NCBI GenBank assembly: GCA_009746045.1
Contig: RPFO01000482.1
Location: forward strand, 72,501 to 136,500
DNA: 64,000 nucleotides
Reading direction: 5' to 3'
DNA from: Mesostigma viride
Taxonomy: Eukaryota; Streptophyta; Mesostigmatophyceae; Mesostigmatales; Mesostigmataceae
Shown here: piece by piece, positions 1 through 10,339 of the stretch
Position numbering within the stretch: the first letter of the stretch is position 1
How the letters are laid out: every line of letters starts with the position of its first letter
Program-made: the position numbers and the translations under genes
Notes under the pieces: model-generated
What the model saw: only the letters and a program-made list of their open reading frames with translations
Database searches by the model: none
Told to the model about the DNA's origin: nothing

Positions 1-712
1 ACTCATATCCCAACGACAAGGAAATAGAATTGCCCAAAGCCAGACATACATTGGGACGCATAAGCAAACGGCAACGCAAGCGCACATGCAAATGTATACG
101 CAAAGGCAAAGGCAAAGGCAAACGCAAACGCAAACGCAAACGCAAGCTTGTCATGTACCTACGCTTAACTGCAAACGCAAACTGTGCACGAAGCAAAAAG
201 ATTGGATGGCCAAGATCATGGCAAATACGAGGGCCGAAAACAATCCAACTTCATCTAAATGTCCGAAATCCTCACGACGTTTCGATGCGCGCTTGAATGT
301 CGAAGGCCTGCGCCGATTATCGATCATAAGTCGAATGTGTAATTGTCGGCTTATGAGAACTGCTTTGCGACAGTATCACGTCAGGCCGTTCCTGTGCAGC
401 CATTTTCCCTGTGCAGCGGGTGGACAACGTTCACTTTCCGCATTATTCATGGCTATCGAAGTTAATTCTTACCGACCCCGGCTGCCATGGCCACTGGCCA
501 CGCATATCAAGTTCAGGTATTCCCGACCTGTAGCGCAGCAGATTTCTGTCGGAAGGCATCCTAAGCATCGTGATAAAAGAAATCCGAACAATAGACATTC
601 ATGCTGCATCTAAGGACATTATGGCATTTGTATATACTGCAAGTACATGTATCGACATTGCCGTGATTGCTAACCCCGACTCACCATGAACAGGAACTTT
701 CCCTCTGCCTCC
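1..712. other. No supported gene; short hexamer repeat
   Basis: No convincing gene is visible in this stretch. Around 100-146 there is a GCAAAG/GCAAAC hexamer run that opens several frames coding for Lys/Arg-rich peptides on the plus strand, which I regard as repeat artefacts. The remainder is unremarkable mixed sequence. Confidence 0.5.
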
Positions 713-770
713 ATGAAATGTACTTCGTGAAATGTACTGTAATACATATGATGTACTACGATGATAATCA

Positions 771-1385
771 TCCCAGCAAAGCCATAGCACACCTTCCGTT
801 TCGACCGCCATGTCGGCCACTAGTCCGGATAGCTCAATGTGCACCTGACCTTGACACTAATCGCACAAACAGCCACAATTTTGCAAGCAAGAAGACATGG
901 CTACCTCGGCATTTCATGAAATGTACTTCGTGAAATGCATTTCGTGAAATGTACTAAGGAACGTGATTGGCCGGCGTTCGCTCGCCAAATCTCGCAAAAT
1001 GTACTAAGGCACGTGATTGGTCCCGCAAAATGTACTAAGGAACGTGATTGGCCGGCGAAGATTCTGTTTGCTGCAATTAAAATTCCCTACAGAATCTTCG
1101 CCGGCCAATCACGTTCCTTAGTACATTTTGCGGGACCAATCACGTGCCTTAGTACATTTTGCGAGATTTGGCGAGCGAACGCCGGCCAATCACGTTCCTT
1201 AGTACATTTCACGAAATGCATTTCACGAAGTACATTTCATGAAATGCCGAGGTAGCCATGTCTTCTTGCTTGCAAAATTGTGGCTGTTTGTGCGATTAGT
1301 GTCAAGGTCAGGTGCACATTGAGCTATCCGGACTAGTGGCCGACATGGCGGTCGAAACGGAAGGTGTGCTATGGCTTTGCTGGGA
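771..1385. repeat. 615-bp perfect inverted repeat (296-bp arms, 23-bp loop)
   Basis: Positions 771-1066 are the exact reverse complement of 1090-1385, as far as I could verify base by base, around a 23-bp AT-rich centre (1067-1089). Each arm contains three direct repeats of AATGTACTAAGG(A/C)ACGTGATTGG, combining an ACGTG core with a CCAAT box on the other strand. Each arm also contains the first codons of the downstream open frame, so an identical coding start faces outward on both sides. Complete identity implies recent formation or active homogenisation. It could be a foldback terminus of the surrounding transposon, or a fold-back duplication of its promoter region. Confidence 0.95.
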
Positions 1386-1970
1386 CATAATCGTGGCTAT
1401 CTGCTTCCTGGCTTTCGCTATCATGGTGATGGGACACCATGGGAAGCGCAAGTTCGCAGCCATAGTGCTAAGCGGCAGCACCCATGCCGGCAGCCTAGTG
1501 ACCGACGAGACGTTCGACTGTAAGTGCGGCCACGAGTGCATGAAGCCCATTAGAATATCACATCTCCAGGCATTGCGAAGCGCCTGGTTTTCGCCCGGGC
1601 GGAAGCAAGAGGACAGGAAGGCGGCGATAAAGCAGCAGCTGCACCAGGGGGGGTACGACGCCATAACCACGATGTCGTCATCTACTCGTCACAAGTTCGT
1701 TCATGGCGCTGGTTTTCGGTTCGTTCTCGACGGGGGAGTCAAGGATATGAACATAGGGTTTGTGACCCCTTTTCACTTTCGCGTTTCACTTTCGAGGCGG
1801 CCTTCAGGCACTGCCTGAAAATTAGCAACCACGTTTGGAACTCTTCGGACCACCTGTGAAACTAATCACATTTGATGATGTGCTGGCGGGCCTGGGCATC
1901 GCATTTGAGCATTACTTCGAGCAGGGCTCAACAAGCTCGATTCGCCAACTCAACCCGAAGAAGCCCTAAG
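1345..1970 (+). pseudogene. Decayed ORF1 of the candidate transposon
   Basis: An open frame with ATG at 1345 begins inside the palindrome, includes a hydrophobic stretch near its start, and continues with a Cys-rich segment (CKCGHECMKPI) and a basic helical stretch. Coding-like sequence then moves to a second frame (FEAAFRHCLKISNHVW, about 1786-1842) and to a third (ITFDDVLAGLGIAFEHYF, about 1860-1970) ending in TAA. The pattern of C-x-C...C, then basic helix, then an AFxxxxxIS motif reminds me of an N-terminal domain found in several transposon-borne proteins, but I cannot name the family. The frame changes could be small introns or indels; I prefer decay because no clean splice sites bound them. 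Confidence 0.35.
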
Positions 1971-2246
1971 CTGCGGTAAGACATATATTTGTGTGGATGG
2001 CTCTTGATATCATGCTGAATTTCTAGTCTTCTCTAGGTGGACAGTTCATGTGCAGCCATACAGGTCATCCATGTGTGTTTTAACCATGTTGCATGTGCCA
2101 CAGATATTATGAGCAGTATTTACTAAGTGTGCTGGAGTCGTTGTTGCATGCTTGTTGTATTTCACAGTTCACGCCTGCATGAACGCATCGTTGATACTAA
2201 TGATTATTCATATTGCATGACTGTTCTATTGGGGACGCCGCGCTTG

Positions 2247-4006
2247 ATGTCACAACGTGGCCGAAAGGGTGCATCCACCGCTGACGGCCGGTGGGTGAAA
2301 TCGATGGACGCATTTCCGAAGAAGCCAGCCGCGGGCCACACCCATGGCGCGGGCGGGGGCGCGGGCGGGGGCGGGGGCGGGGGAGAAGGCGCGGGTGCGG
2401 GCGCGGGCGCCACCCAAGACGCGGGCGCGGGCGCGGGCCCGGCGGGGGCGGGGGCGGGGGCGCAGGCGCCGGCGCGGGTGCGGGCGCGGGCGCCACCCAA
2501 GGCGCGCGCGCGGGCGCGGGCGGGGGTGGGGGCGCAGGCGCCGGCGCGGGTGCGGGCGCGGGCGCCACCGCCGACTTGGATGATGAGCCAGCAACCGAAG
2601 CCGAGAGGGAGAGGCACCGCTCTTCGAAGGTGTTCGATCTCGAAGTGTTTTGGGGCCCGGATATGACCGTGTATGTCCGCTGGCGCCTAGCCGCATCGGA
2701 GACGTTGGTAAATGCACCGGTGAACAAGTGGCAGCCCACAGGGCCTAATGGCGAGGCTTGTGACGGGGTCACGCCCATTGGGTACACCCCGCAGGGAGAT
2801 CCTGTCTATGGGTGCCTCCTCATAGAGCGTGGCAAGGCCCCCAAAGGAAGTCCTGGTCTAGTGCCGCTTTTTGAATGGGACGAGGGCGGTGCCAGGAGAT
2901 GTACCTGCGCTAGCCTTCACAGCCTTTTTCCTGACATCGTCGCCGCTGAGAAGCAGCAGTTGCTGGACGGATGGATTGAGCAGGTGCCAAAGTCCGTGGA
3001 GGATGTGCGTGCCAACAACGAGAATCTGTTCGACATCATGGAGCAAAAGCTCAAAGAGAAGCGTGAACTGCAAGCGAACAAGGCGGTACCCTTACCGCTG
3101 CGATCTGCAGGCGACCAGTCGGTTGCGCGGGCAACACGAGCACTGAGGCTGCCCATAAAACAAGTAATCTCACACGTCGCTTGCCCTGCCCGCGAGATTC
3201 AAGCGCAGATCAACCGCGCATGTGCGCCCGCTGCGCGAGGGAGCACATCAACGGCAACGCCCGCTTTGCGCACACTGATTTCCGGCAGGCACACCTTCAA
3301 GGTGAATGGAAGCCTCATACGACGCAGCGACCTACTCGTTGTTAAGCGGCCAGCCGTCACCTGCGGGCAGGGAATGCCGTGGGCACCACACATGCTGGTG
3401 AAGGTCCTTGATCTGGAAGGCGATCGCACGGAGCGTGACAGCATTGTCGCCTCTCCTTACTACGCACCGTCGTGGACGGGCCAGTTTTCTAGAGTGACAT
3501 TAGGTGGCGGCAGCGCAGGGATGACGGTCCCCATTTCTGATGTACACCTGCAGCACTGGACAGTGGGCGGTACGGCAGAGGTGCACCAGCCTGAGCTGAT
3601 CAGTACCGGCAAACTGTCAGCTGCCACGGTGGCGGCGTTGAAAGAGCACCCGCAGATTGACTTTGAGCATTACAAGACTGCCACCGCCGCCAGGGCAGCA
3701 GCAAAGGATGACTGCAATGCCTACTTTGCCGAGCATGGAGCACGTGCGCTTATCGGGATGCGCCTGTGTGCCCTGTTTCCGGGGATAGCGAGGAAGAGGG
3801 AGCGCTTCCATGGCTGGGTCACTAAGGTTCAGGAAAGGGGAGGTCACCTGCTCATCAAGGCGATGTGGGCTGATGGGCAGTATGAGGACTATCATGCCCT
3901 GGCGGAGGTGACGCAGTTCGTGTGCGGCTGCCCACACCCAGTCGAGGCATTTGGCCGCGCTCGCTTCTTTCCACAGGAGCTAGGCTGGCACCGTGAACGC
4001 AGGTGA
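2247..4006 (+). CDS. Transposon-associated protein with GC-repeat region and Tudor-like tail
   Basis: The only good start is the ATG at 2247 (MSQRGRKGASTADGRW...), which reads into a GGGCGC-type repeat (about 2344-2570); beyond the repeat the coding frame that stays open to the stop at 4004-4006 is a different one. The gene is therefore probably frameshifted by repeat-length change. The C-terminal 430 residues are non-repetitive: a W/D-rich segment after the repeat, a charged helical segment around IEQVPKSVEDVRANNENLF, and near the end a G-x-R-x-x-x-x-F-P-G...F-x-G-x-V...DG-x-x-E-D-Y pattern that resembles a Tudor/chromo-barrel reader. No catalytic motif was recognised. Neighbouring position suggests it belongs to the same element as the decayed ORF1. 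Confidence 0.45.
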
Positions 4007-4057
4007 TGGCACCCACATAGACGATGCCGTCCCTGCTGTGCACAGTGACAGTGAAGG

Positions 4058-4194
4058 CGGGGAGGAGGAGGAAGAGGGAGAGAAAGAGGGGGAGAAAGAG
4101 GGGGAGGAGGAGGGGAGGAGGAGGGAGAGGGGGAGGGAGAATGGGAGGGGGAGGGGGAGGAGGAAGAGGGAGAGGGAGAGGGAGAGGAGGATGC
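4058..4194 (+). repeat. GA-rich low-complexity tract
   Basis: GGGAGA/GGAGGA purine tract directly after the stop of the preceding ORF. It opens long frames on both strands that code only for Glu/Arg/Gly or Ser/Pro repeats; none looks like a gene. Confidence 0.85.
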
Positions 4195-4651
4195 GGAATG
4201 GGAGCCGGGGATGACTGGTAGATGAGACGGTGCCATCTACCGGCGCATGGAATGAAGTGGTAGACAAGTTTACTCATGGTTGTCGGCAAGTAGAGCATGC
4301 ACGCCTGGCCTAGCTGAATTTAAATCAATGAGTTGAGTTTGGAGAGGCTGCATTTTGCTTGGATGAAGAATGTGTTAGCATGGCCAAACTTTTATGGCTT
4401 GTAGCCAAATCCTCTTGGGGTATGTGCACAGTGTACTAGCGGTGTTGTGCAATTGCGAGGATTCCTGTCTTGTAGCGATGTGGCCTCTCACCCTGCAGCC
4501 TGGTAGATGTGATGGCATGCAGCCACCCATCATTGGTCATCCGATCTGGTGTGATTTGCATTTGCACACCTTGTATTAAGGCCATGATATGATGATGTCT
4601 TGTTATTTTTAATGTGTATATGCGAAAAGAGGCATAATATGCTTGTATATA

Positions 4652-5440
4652 GTGCTAGCAAATGTCACTACCTTTACCTATGCCTGACCTTACAAGTTGA
4701 GGATGGTCTAATGTAGTGGCAAACAGGTTATTTACAACAATTCACAGTTTTCTGACATAGTTTGAGGATACTTACCAAAATGCTTGAAAAAGGCAAAAAT
4801 TGCACCATTTATGCTAGCAAACGTCACTATTTTGAGATCAAACTGGGCCCAAACTTGGCCCATGGTCTAATCTAGTGGTGTTAGGTTGCTTCCAACATTT
4901 CATAGCTTTCTGACATAGTTTGATATTGTTTAGTAGCTTACACTGAGCAAAATGCTTGAAAATGGCAAAAAATGCACCATTTATGCTAGCAAACGTCACT
5001 ATTTTGACGTCAGACTGAGCCCAAACTTGGCCCATGGTCTAATCTAGTGGTGTTTAGGTTGCTTCCAATATTTCATAGCTTTATGACGTAGTTTGATATT
5101 GTTTAGTAGCTTACACTGAGCAAAATGCTTGAAAATGGCAAAAAATGCAGTATTTATGCTAGCAAACGTCACTATTTTGAGTTCAGATTGACCCCAAACT
5201 TTGTGCATGGTCTATTCTAGTGGTAATTAGGTTGCTTGCAAATATCCATGATGGTTTGACGTGATTTAGTACTGTTTCCTATTTATTACTATTTAATTTA
5301 ACAAAAAATGACAAAAATGTACCTTTATTGCTAGCAAATGTCACCAAGATGACGTCCGATCGATACCAAACTTTGTACGAGGTCTATTTTGGTTGCAAAC
5401 ATCATGCATGACAATTTTCAGCATAAAAAGACAAACTTCG
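4652..5440. repeat. 172-bp satellite, about 4.5 copies
   Basis: The motif GCTAGCAAA(C/T)GTCAC recurs at about 4653, 4813, 4985, 5158 and 5330, giving a period of 172-173 bp after a shorter first unit. Units share GGCCCATGGTCTAATCTAGTGG, the TTGACATAGTTTGATA block and a TGCTTGAAAATGGCAAAAAATGCA block (split here into short pieces). The rightmost unit is the most diverged. A second array with the same period lies at 52540-53000 inside another element. Confidence 0.9.
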
Positions 5441-5474
5441 GTACGAAGTACATTTTGCGTGCTGGAGTACATTC

Positions 5475-5846
5475 TTAATGGCTGGTAGGGGGGTGGCGGC
5501 CCTGCCGCGCGCGGCCGGGGGCACGCCAGGTGAGGACATATCGCCCAGGCTGGGCGGGCTTGGTGCCAGCTAGTCTATCTGATGTATCTACCTGATCTGT
5601 GCGGGCCAGGTGCCCGGCTAGGCCCAGGCGCCTGTGCCTAATAATGTGGGAAACATAGGGCAAATCAGCGTACAAATCCTCATTACTAATGTGCAAACCA
5701 AAGGGGATGTTAAGGGCCTTGCGCAGCATCTTGGTGACGGCGCCGTCGAGTCGTTGCTCCAGCTCCTGCATCAGTGTCCAGGTCTCGGCGCCGTAGGTCA
5801 GGATCGTCAGAATGACGACCTTGAAGAGGTCACGCTTGACGACCAC
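5475..5846 (-). pseudogene. LINE reverse-transcriptase C-terminal fragment
   Basis: The minus frame contains the post-RT signature of LINE ORF2 proteins: LFKVVILTILTYGAETWTL, then RLDGAVTKMLRKAL, the NEDLYADLPYVS segment and IIRHRRLGLAGHLARTDQ. The catalytic YADD region is missing, and the frame runs out at a new stop shortly after PAQPGRY, about 50 residues earlier than in the better copy at 34626-35301. It is therefore truncated at both ends. It lies back-to-back with a plus-strand retroposon tail (5862-6064), as expected from a 5-prime-inverted insertion. Confidence 0.85.
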
Positions 5847-5861
5847 ATGGCATGCTCCCCC

Positions 5862-6064
5862 TTAGCTGGGGCATAGCGTGATAGACCGTGAGGGTGCGGC
5901 CGGGTGCGCATGCCCTGGTGCACCTAGAGAAAGGGTAGCTTACATTCCCACCCTTGCAGCATGAAGTAGCCTAGGATGTATTAAAAGCCATATGCCCCTT
6001 CTCAGGGATATGTGCTACATTGACTCCCAACGGAGTGATGTTCCTAATTAATTAATTAATGCAT
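5862..6064 (+). mobile_element. Short retroposon / LINE 3-prime end with hairpin and AATT tail
   Basis: About 200 bp beginning near CCTTAGCTGGGGCATAGCG and ending in the hairpin ACTCCCAACGGAGT (6023-6036) plus a (TTAA)n tail (6044-6060). It matches, in inverted orientation and over its whole length, the 195-bp insert at 32249-32443, and both start at nearly the same point. That shared start suggests a SINE or a fixed LINE 3-prime module rather than random truncation. No RNA polymerase III B box was convincing. Confidence 0.75.
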
Positions 6065-6540
6065 GGATGCACAACGTGCATGTGTATGCATGAGATCGAT
6101 GCATATGCTTGCCTCTGCTGTTTGCATCTCTTTGATCATTACGCATTAAGTCGGGTTGGCTTAAGTTGTGTTCACGGAGTTGGGTCGCATAGGATTTCGG
6201 CATTCTAAGTTCAAAGAAGTTCAGAATAGTGTGTTTTAGTATATTTAGTTCAAATTAGTACAATAATTAGTAGAGTCATTCACGCATTAAGTTGGGTTCA
6301 CGCCTTAAGTTGGGTACTGACCCCTCAAAACACTTGAACCTTACTAGGCGTGATTGACTGTAGCTAGAGAGATCTACCCTGTAAAAAATTGACTGAGTAC
6401 TCGAGACCACGTGGCGATATTCTAGCTTTAGGGTGTATCAAAACAACCGGGCCACGTTGTACAGGGCAAGTAAGCAGAGCAGGGAGCCAAACTCCCGTAT
6501 ATTTACATTAAGTGAGACATTTTACAACACCAATAATTGG
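6065..6540. other. Intergenic, no gene seen
   Basis: AT-richer sequence with short TTAAGTTGGGTT repeats near 6150-6310. It contains the probable 3-prime end of the minus-strand gene to the right, and nothing else I can support. Confidence 0.4.
6503..6507 (-). terminator. Candidate TGTAA poly(A) signal
   Basis: On the minus strand TGTAA occurs about 34 bases after the TAG stop at 6541-6543. TGTAA is the common polyadenylation signal of chlorophyte algae, and the spacing is plausible. A single pentamer is weak evidence on its own. Confidence 0.35.
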
Positions 6541-6741
6541 CTACCGGCATTTGTGGCAGGGCGCCAAGCACTTGTCAGCCTTCATCTTGCCTTCAGCGGC
6601 AAAACCCTGCAATTGGATGCTGATTTCCAACACGCCACAAGGGAGGTTGACACCCCGCGCGTGCACCTCCTCGCTGACCGTGACCGTGGTCTGGTTGGGC
6701 TCCAGACCCCCCTTGAGTTTAAAAATTGGGGGCAATATCGA
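6541..6741 (-). CDS. Probable 3-prime terminal exon of the kinase-like gene
   Basis: The minus strand shows an acceptor (CACCGCAG) at 6742 followed by 66 sense codons with strong GC-ending codon bias, closing with TAG at 6541-6543. The predicted peptide contains SILPPIFKLKGG, NQTTVTVSEEV and a Cys-rich end (CLAPCHKC). It starts in phase 0, which matches the phase-0 donor at the end of the upstream exon (7757), and a TGTAA signal follows. At least one further small exon may intervene, because GTAAGT at 7001-7006 is a good donor. The peptide is not part of any family I recognise, so its link to the upstream gene is inferred from phase, strand and spacing. Confidence 0.4.
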   Translation of the reverse strand, partial: SILPPIFKLKGGLEPNQTTVTVSEEVHARGVNLPCGVLEISIQLQGFAAEGKMKADKCLAPCHKCR

Positions 6742-7756
6742 CTGCGGTGCGCACCATAGCCAGCCAGCATACGAGCATGAGGGGATCCATACAACGGTTC
6801 TGAGAGCGAGGCAACAAATACAATGCAGGCTTCTATAAGGGAGCCCAGAGGCATGCAGAACTTGAGCGGTGCAGAGCATGTGAAGCAGAGGTTGACAAGC
6901 GAGAAAGTAACCGACCATTTTATACCATTCTATACATTATTTAACTATTCATCTGTGCTAAATCTGAATGTTTATATAGGCACGAGCCACGACATTCTAA
7001 CTTACCAGGTACACTAACAGCAATGGCTTCCCAGCCTGCCAGCAACACTAGCAGTCAGATGAAGACAAGCTTGCAGGCCCCTTTGTGCGACAGAAGCATG
7101 GCCGGACACAATGCACACTACGTGAAATGCACACTGTATAGAATGCACACTGACTAAAGACATTGCTTCTGATGGGCGCACACATGCAAGCCATTCACGA
7201 TATACAAGAATATCCGGAAGGATTTGCCAGAAAGCGGGGGTGCCACGCAAGTGCCACCGCTTCCCCACGTCATTTGTTCCCAGGAGCCCCTCCCCTTCCT
7301 GGCTCCCCACACCCGGGGCAAAGTGCACGAGCGCTCTCGAGAATGAAAGTCCCAGGCACCATGTTCACACGGTCCATTGATCTCAGCATGTCCAGCGCCC
7401 CAAGGCAGCACCGTCCAGGTCGGCATGGGTGCACTTTGGGCCACTTCGGTACCTATACTCGTGCTGGTTGACCATCGTTGGTGCCGACACAGGCACTACC
7501 AGTACCTGCACCAATACCCCCAAGCGGACGGGTAGTACTTGTACTGGTACCGGTGCCCACCCTACTGCACACAGCTTAACCAACTCCCCCTAACAACACA
7601 GGCCGGACAGTTTGGCTGGCTCTCCCCCACAACTCCCCCAACGAACACAAACCCAAATGAACTACAAACTCCCCCAAGGAGAGGAACCGGCCCAACCGCG
7701 ATGATGGGTGTGAGGGCCTTTCCAGCGCCTTATTGCAACAGGTTCGAGGATCTTAC
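6742..7756 (-). other. Putative intron(s) of the kinase-like gene
   Basis: Bounded by donor GTAAGA (7756-7751) and acceptor at 6742. A second donor-like GTAAGT (minus, 7006-7001) preceded by an open stretch suggests a small internal exon ending at 7007, but no exon boundary could be fixed. Shadow frames here show no conserved motif. Confidence 0.35.
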
Positions 7757-9163
7757 CAGCGCTTTATTGTAGTCCATGTGCAGCACGCCCCCGAAGTCCA
7801 CGAGATGCAGCCGCGACTCGTACGGCCAGCGTTCGATGCCATCCAGCGACGGGTCGCCGACGATCTGGCTGTACAGCATAATGATCGTCGCGTCCGGAAA
7901 AGCGACCAGCTTGTTGGCCTTGAGCAGCTGGTGGAGCCGGTCTATTCTCGGAAGCAGCTGTGTGACGACGTCGATCCGCGCGGTGCCGTCGAAGAAGAAC
8001 TCGGCCACCTCGTGCAGTACGAGTTTCTTCTTGTTCGACGTGCTGGCGTGCCGCCGCTGGATGTCGTCGTGGGTGACCACCTTGTAGTCGAGCGTGAGCG
8101 GGAGGTACGTCTTGTAGCGCCGGATGTCGATCCCGCAGCGCGAGCACTTGCCGGAGCTCGGGTCGAGCGTCAGCACTGAGGGCTGACTCAGCCCGTGCGC
8201 CACATTCTCCATCACGATCCACTCGCCCGCGCCGTACACGAAATTGTGCACCACGCCGTGGTACCTCGGTATGAACTCCTGCGCGAGGTCCTGGAACGGT
8301 TTATCAGCCAAGGGCAGGCACCCCATCTGGGCCTCCCGGATGTAAGTCTTATAGAAGCACGGCTCGGGTCCCGACGTCTGCCAGAACACCTGACGCGGGC
8401 GAGCGTACTTGAGCACGAAACGCCTATCGGTGGACGTGCGGTAATGCTCCCCGTCCGAGTGGGCCGTGGTGGCAGTATAAGGGTCCACCCACTGCCCCAG
8501 TGGGTTCTCCTCGGGGCATATCCGCAGGGACGCGGCCCCCCCCTCCGGGCAGTCGGTGATCGGGTCGTCCACGTCGGCGTCGCAGATGGCCATCGAGGCC
8601 GCGAACGAGAACTTGCGCGGGTGGTTGAAATAGAGCCGGGGCTCGCTCGACCGGAGGACGAGCATGTCGCCCGTGAACCCCACGTGGGTGAACAGTGCGA
8701 CGGTGACACCTGGCGCGATGACCATCGACGCGGGCGGGAAGCAGAGCATGAGGGAGAGGTCGTTGGAGGAGCAGTTGAAGGAGACCATCGGGCCATCATA
8801 GTGCATGCGCGCATATGCGGTAACGAGTGCCAGGGGGCAAATAGCCGGCTCTGATGTGTCGGCCGCCGCCAGCAGGCGGCGGGTACGGACGGTGCGAGGT
8901 TGCGTCGCATTGTAAGTTGAAGATGGTTTATGAAAGCCGGCGGACGACCCGGAAAATCGGGTACCGAAATCCCGGGCATGGCTCGATGGATCGCCTGCCA
9001 TGAGTGCGGCCATGTCGCCCCAAACGTTTTCCTTCGGGCTGCCTCTTGCTACATTACTGACGCCCTGGTTAGGATAGACGAGACGCTGGCTGCCCTGACT
9101 TGCCAGAAAATCTGGAAGCTGTGCCAGCAGCATGACAAGCAGTGCCAAGGTGGCTGACCCCAT
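7757..9163 (-). CDS. Secreted protein with crystallin-like and IPK-like domains
   Basis: ATG at 9163 opens 469 codons ending exactly at a donor (CTG|GTAAGA). Residues 1-25 form a signal peptide (TLALLVMLLAQLPDFLAS). Residues about 125-205 contain VALFTHVGFTGDMLVL...FAASMAI, the F-x4-F-x-G pattern of a beta/gamma-crystallin Greek key. The C-terminal half follows the inositol polyphosphate kinase family: FIPRYHGVV, WIVMENVAHG, an FFFDG...LLPRIDRL helix, AFPDATIIMLY and RLHLVDFGG, which matches the family's IDF metal-binding step. The family's inositol-binding motif PxxxDxKxG is degenerate: PSVLTLDPSSG lacks the Asp and Lys. A secretory location and lost motif suggest a pseudoenzyme or a changed substrate. 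Family assignment is by eye; the crystallin call is less certain. Confidence 0.6.
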
Positions 9164-10093
9164 CGCCTGTTAGCATATATACACCGGCAATGCGTGTGTG
9201 CGAGTTACATCTGACTGTAACACGCGGCCTCTTCACAGTTACTTGGCGCAGTGGGAAGACATATTCCGCTACCCATGCGCCATCACAATCTAAAGACGAG
9301 GAGTGTGTTGGATGGAACACCCGGAAACGATCAGCAGTACCACACACGATGTACAGCTTGTCTTACATAGCCGCCAAGCACATCCGCACGGTTACGTAAG
9401 CTTTCACACATCTTAACTTTCAGCCACTGACGTTTAGACTCTATTCCGTAACCTTCGAAGTGCCATGCCAACGTTCGAAATGCCATGCCATGTGCAGCAC
9501 CGCTACCCGAGCAACAATGCAGCAGCTCGCCCTGGCGCAATCCTGGTCATGCGCCCCAGCTTTACTATTCCTGCTCCAGCTTGTGCGCGGGAAATATGGC
9601 CGCGTGTTTGCGAGTTATGGTTTCGCAAGTCCCGACGTAAGTGACGTTGAATTCAATGAATTGCGAAATTATTGTTGTCGCTGTGCTGTATTGGAGTTTA
9701 TGAGTTTATTCCCGCGCCGGAGTCCGACAAGGCTGTCATGGACATGCTTTATGCTAGTAGAGCGACCCACGTCGTACCGTCGTTACAACTTACTCGTACA
9801 GTAATAACTCGTCAGCTTCTTCGATGACATCGGTCATGGAGACATGGACTTGCCTGGGACTAGCATGCGGACGTGAGGACGTGCGGACGAGCGGACTGCA
9901 CCGGGATCTGTAAATTGAACTACATAAGTACCTACCGCTAGTAGTTAGTTGAATCCCACGCCGCACATGGGCGGCCTTTGTTTCTTTGTACTGTAGGTTT
10001 GTGGTGGCATGCTGTTCAGTGTCCTGGACTCCTGGCCTGGCCCTCGGCCGTTTCCAAATCTCTGCTGCCCATGATTGTGCGGCGCGGCGTGGG

Positions 10094-10116
10094 CAACAAC
10101 AACAACAACAACAACA
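10094..10116 (+). repeat. AAC microsatellite
   Basis: (CAA)n tract following GCGGCGTGGG. The same GCGGCGTGGG plus CAA-repeat combination recurs at 12129-12171, so the two are copies of one repeat context. Confidence 0.85.
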
Positions 10117-10339
10117 GGCACGTGAGGTGTTGGAGCCAGTTTTATTCCCGCCTCAGGTCCACTGGCTGGTCACATAACGCGCCCTATTAGCCCTTCACCC
10201 AAGGCTTGCTTCACCTGTCACCTTCACACCAGGGTGTGACCACCTTCATTTAGGATTCGCTGATACTCATTTCCCCTTTCACCTCTTTGGCCCATAATTG
10301 GCTAATAAAATATACCCATTTCCCCGAAAAAAAAGTTTA

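Larger units (their letters stand above)
713..5472 (+). mobile_element. Candidate DNA transposon with AATGTACT termini
   Basis: The two edges carry related inverted motifs: the left edge reads AAATGTACTTCGTGAAATG and the right edge, read on the minus strand, starts AATGTACTCCAGC and continues to AAAATGTACTTCG. Between them lie a long palindrome built from the same AATGTACT motif, two decayed coding segments on the plus strand and a 172-bp tandem array. I found no clear target-site duplication, so the exact ends are uncertain. The assembly fits a DNA transposon whose transposase ORF has decayed, but no DDE catalytic core was recognised, and no superfamily can be assigned. It abuts a LINE fragment at its right edge. 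Confidence 0.4.

Noticed and set aside
8195-8979. Plus and minus frames of 219 and 255 codons overlapping the kinase-like gene
   Set aside because: Shadows of a GC-rich coding exon; no motifs, Arg/Ser-rich composition.
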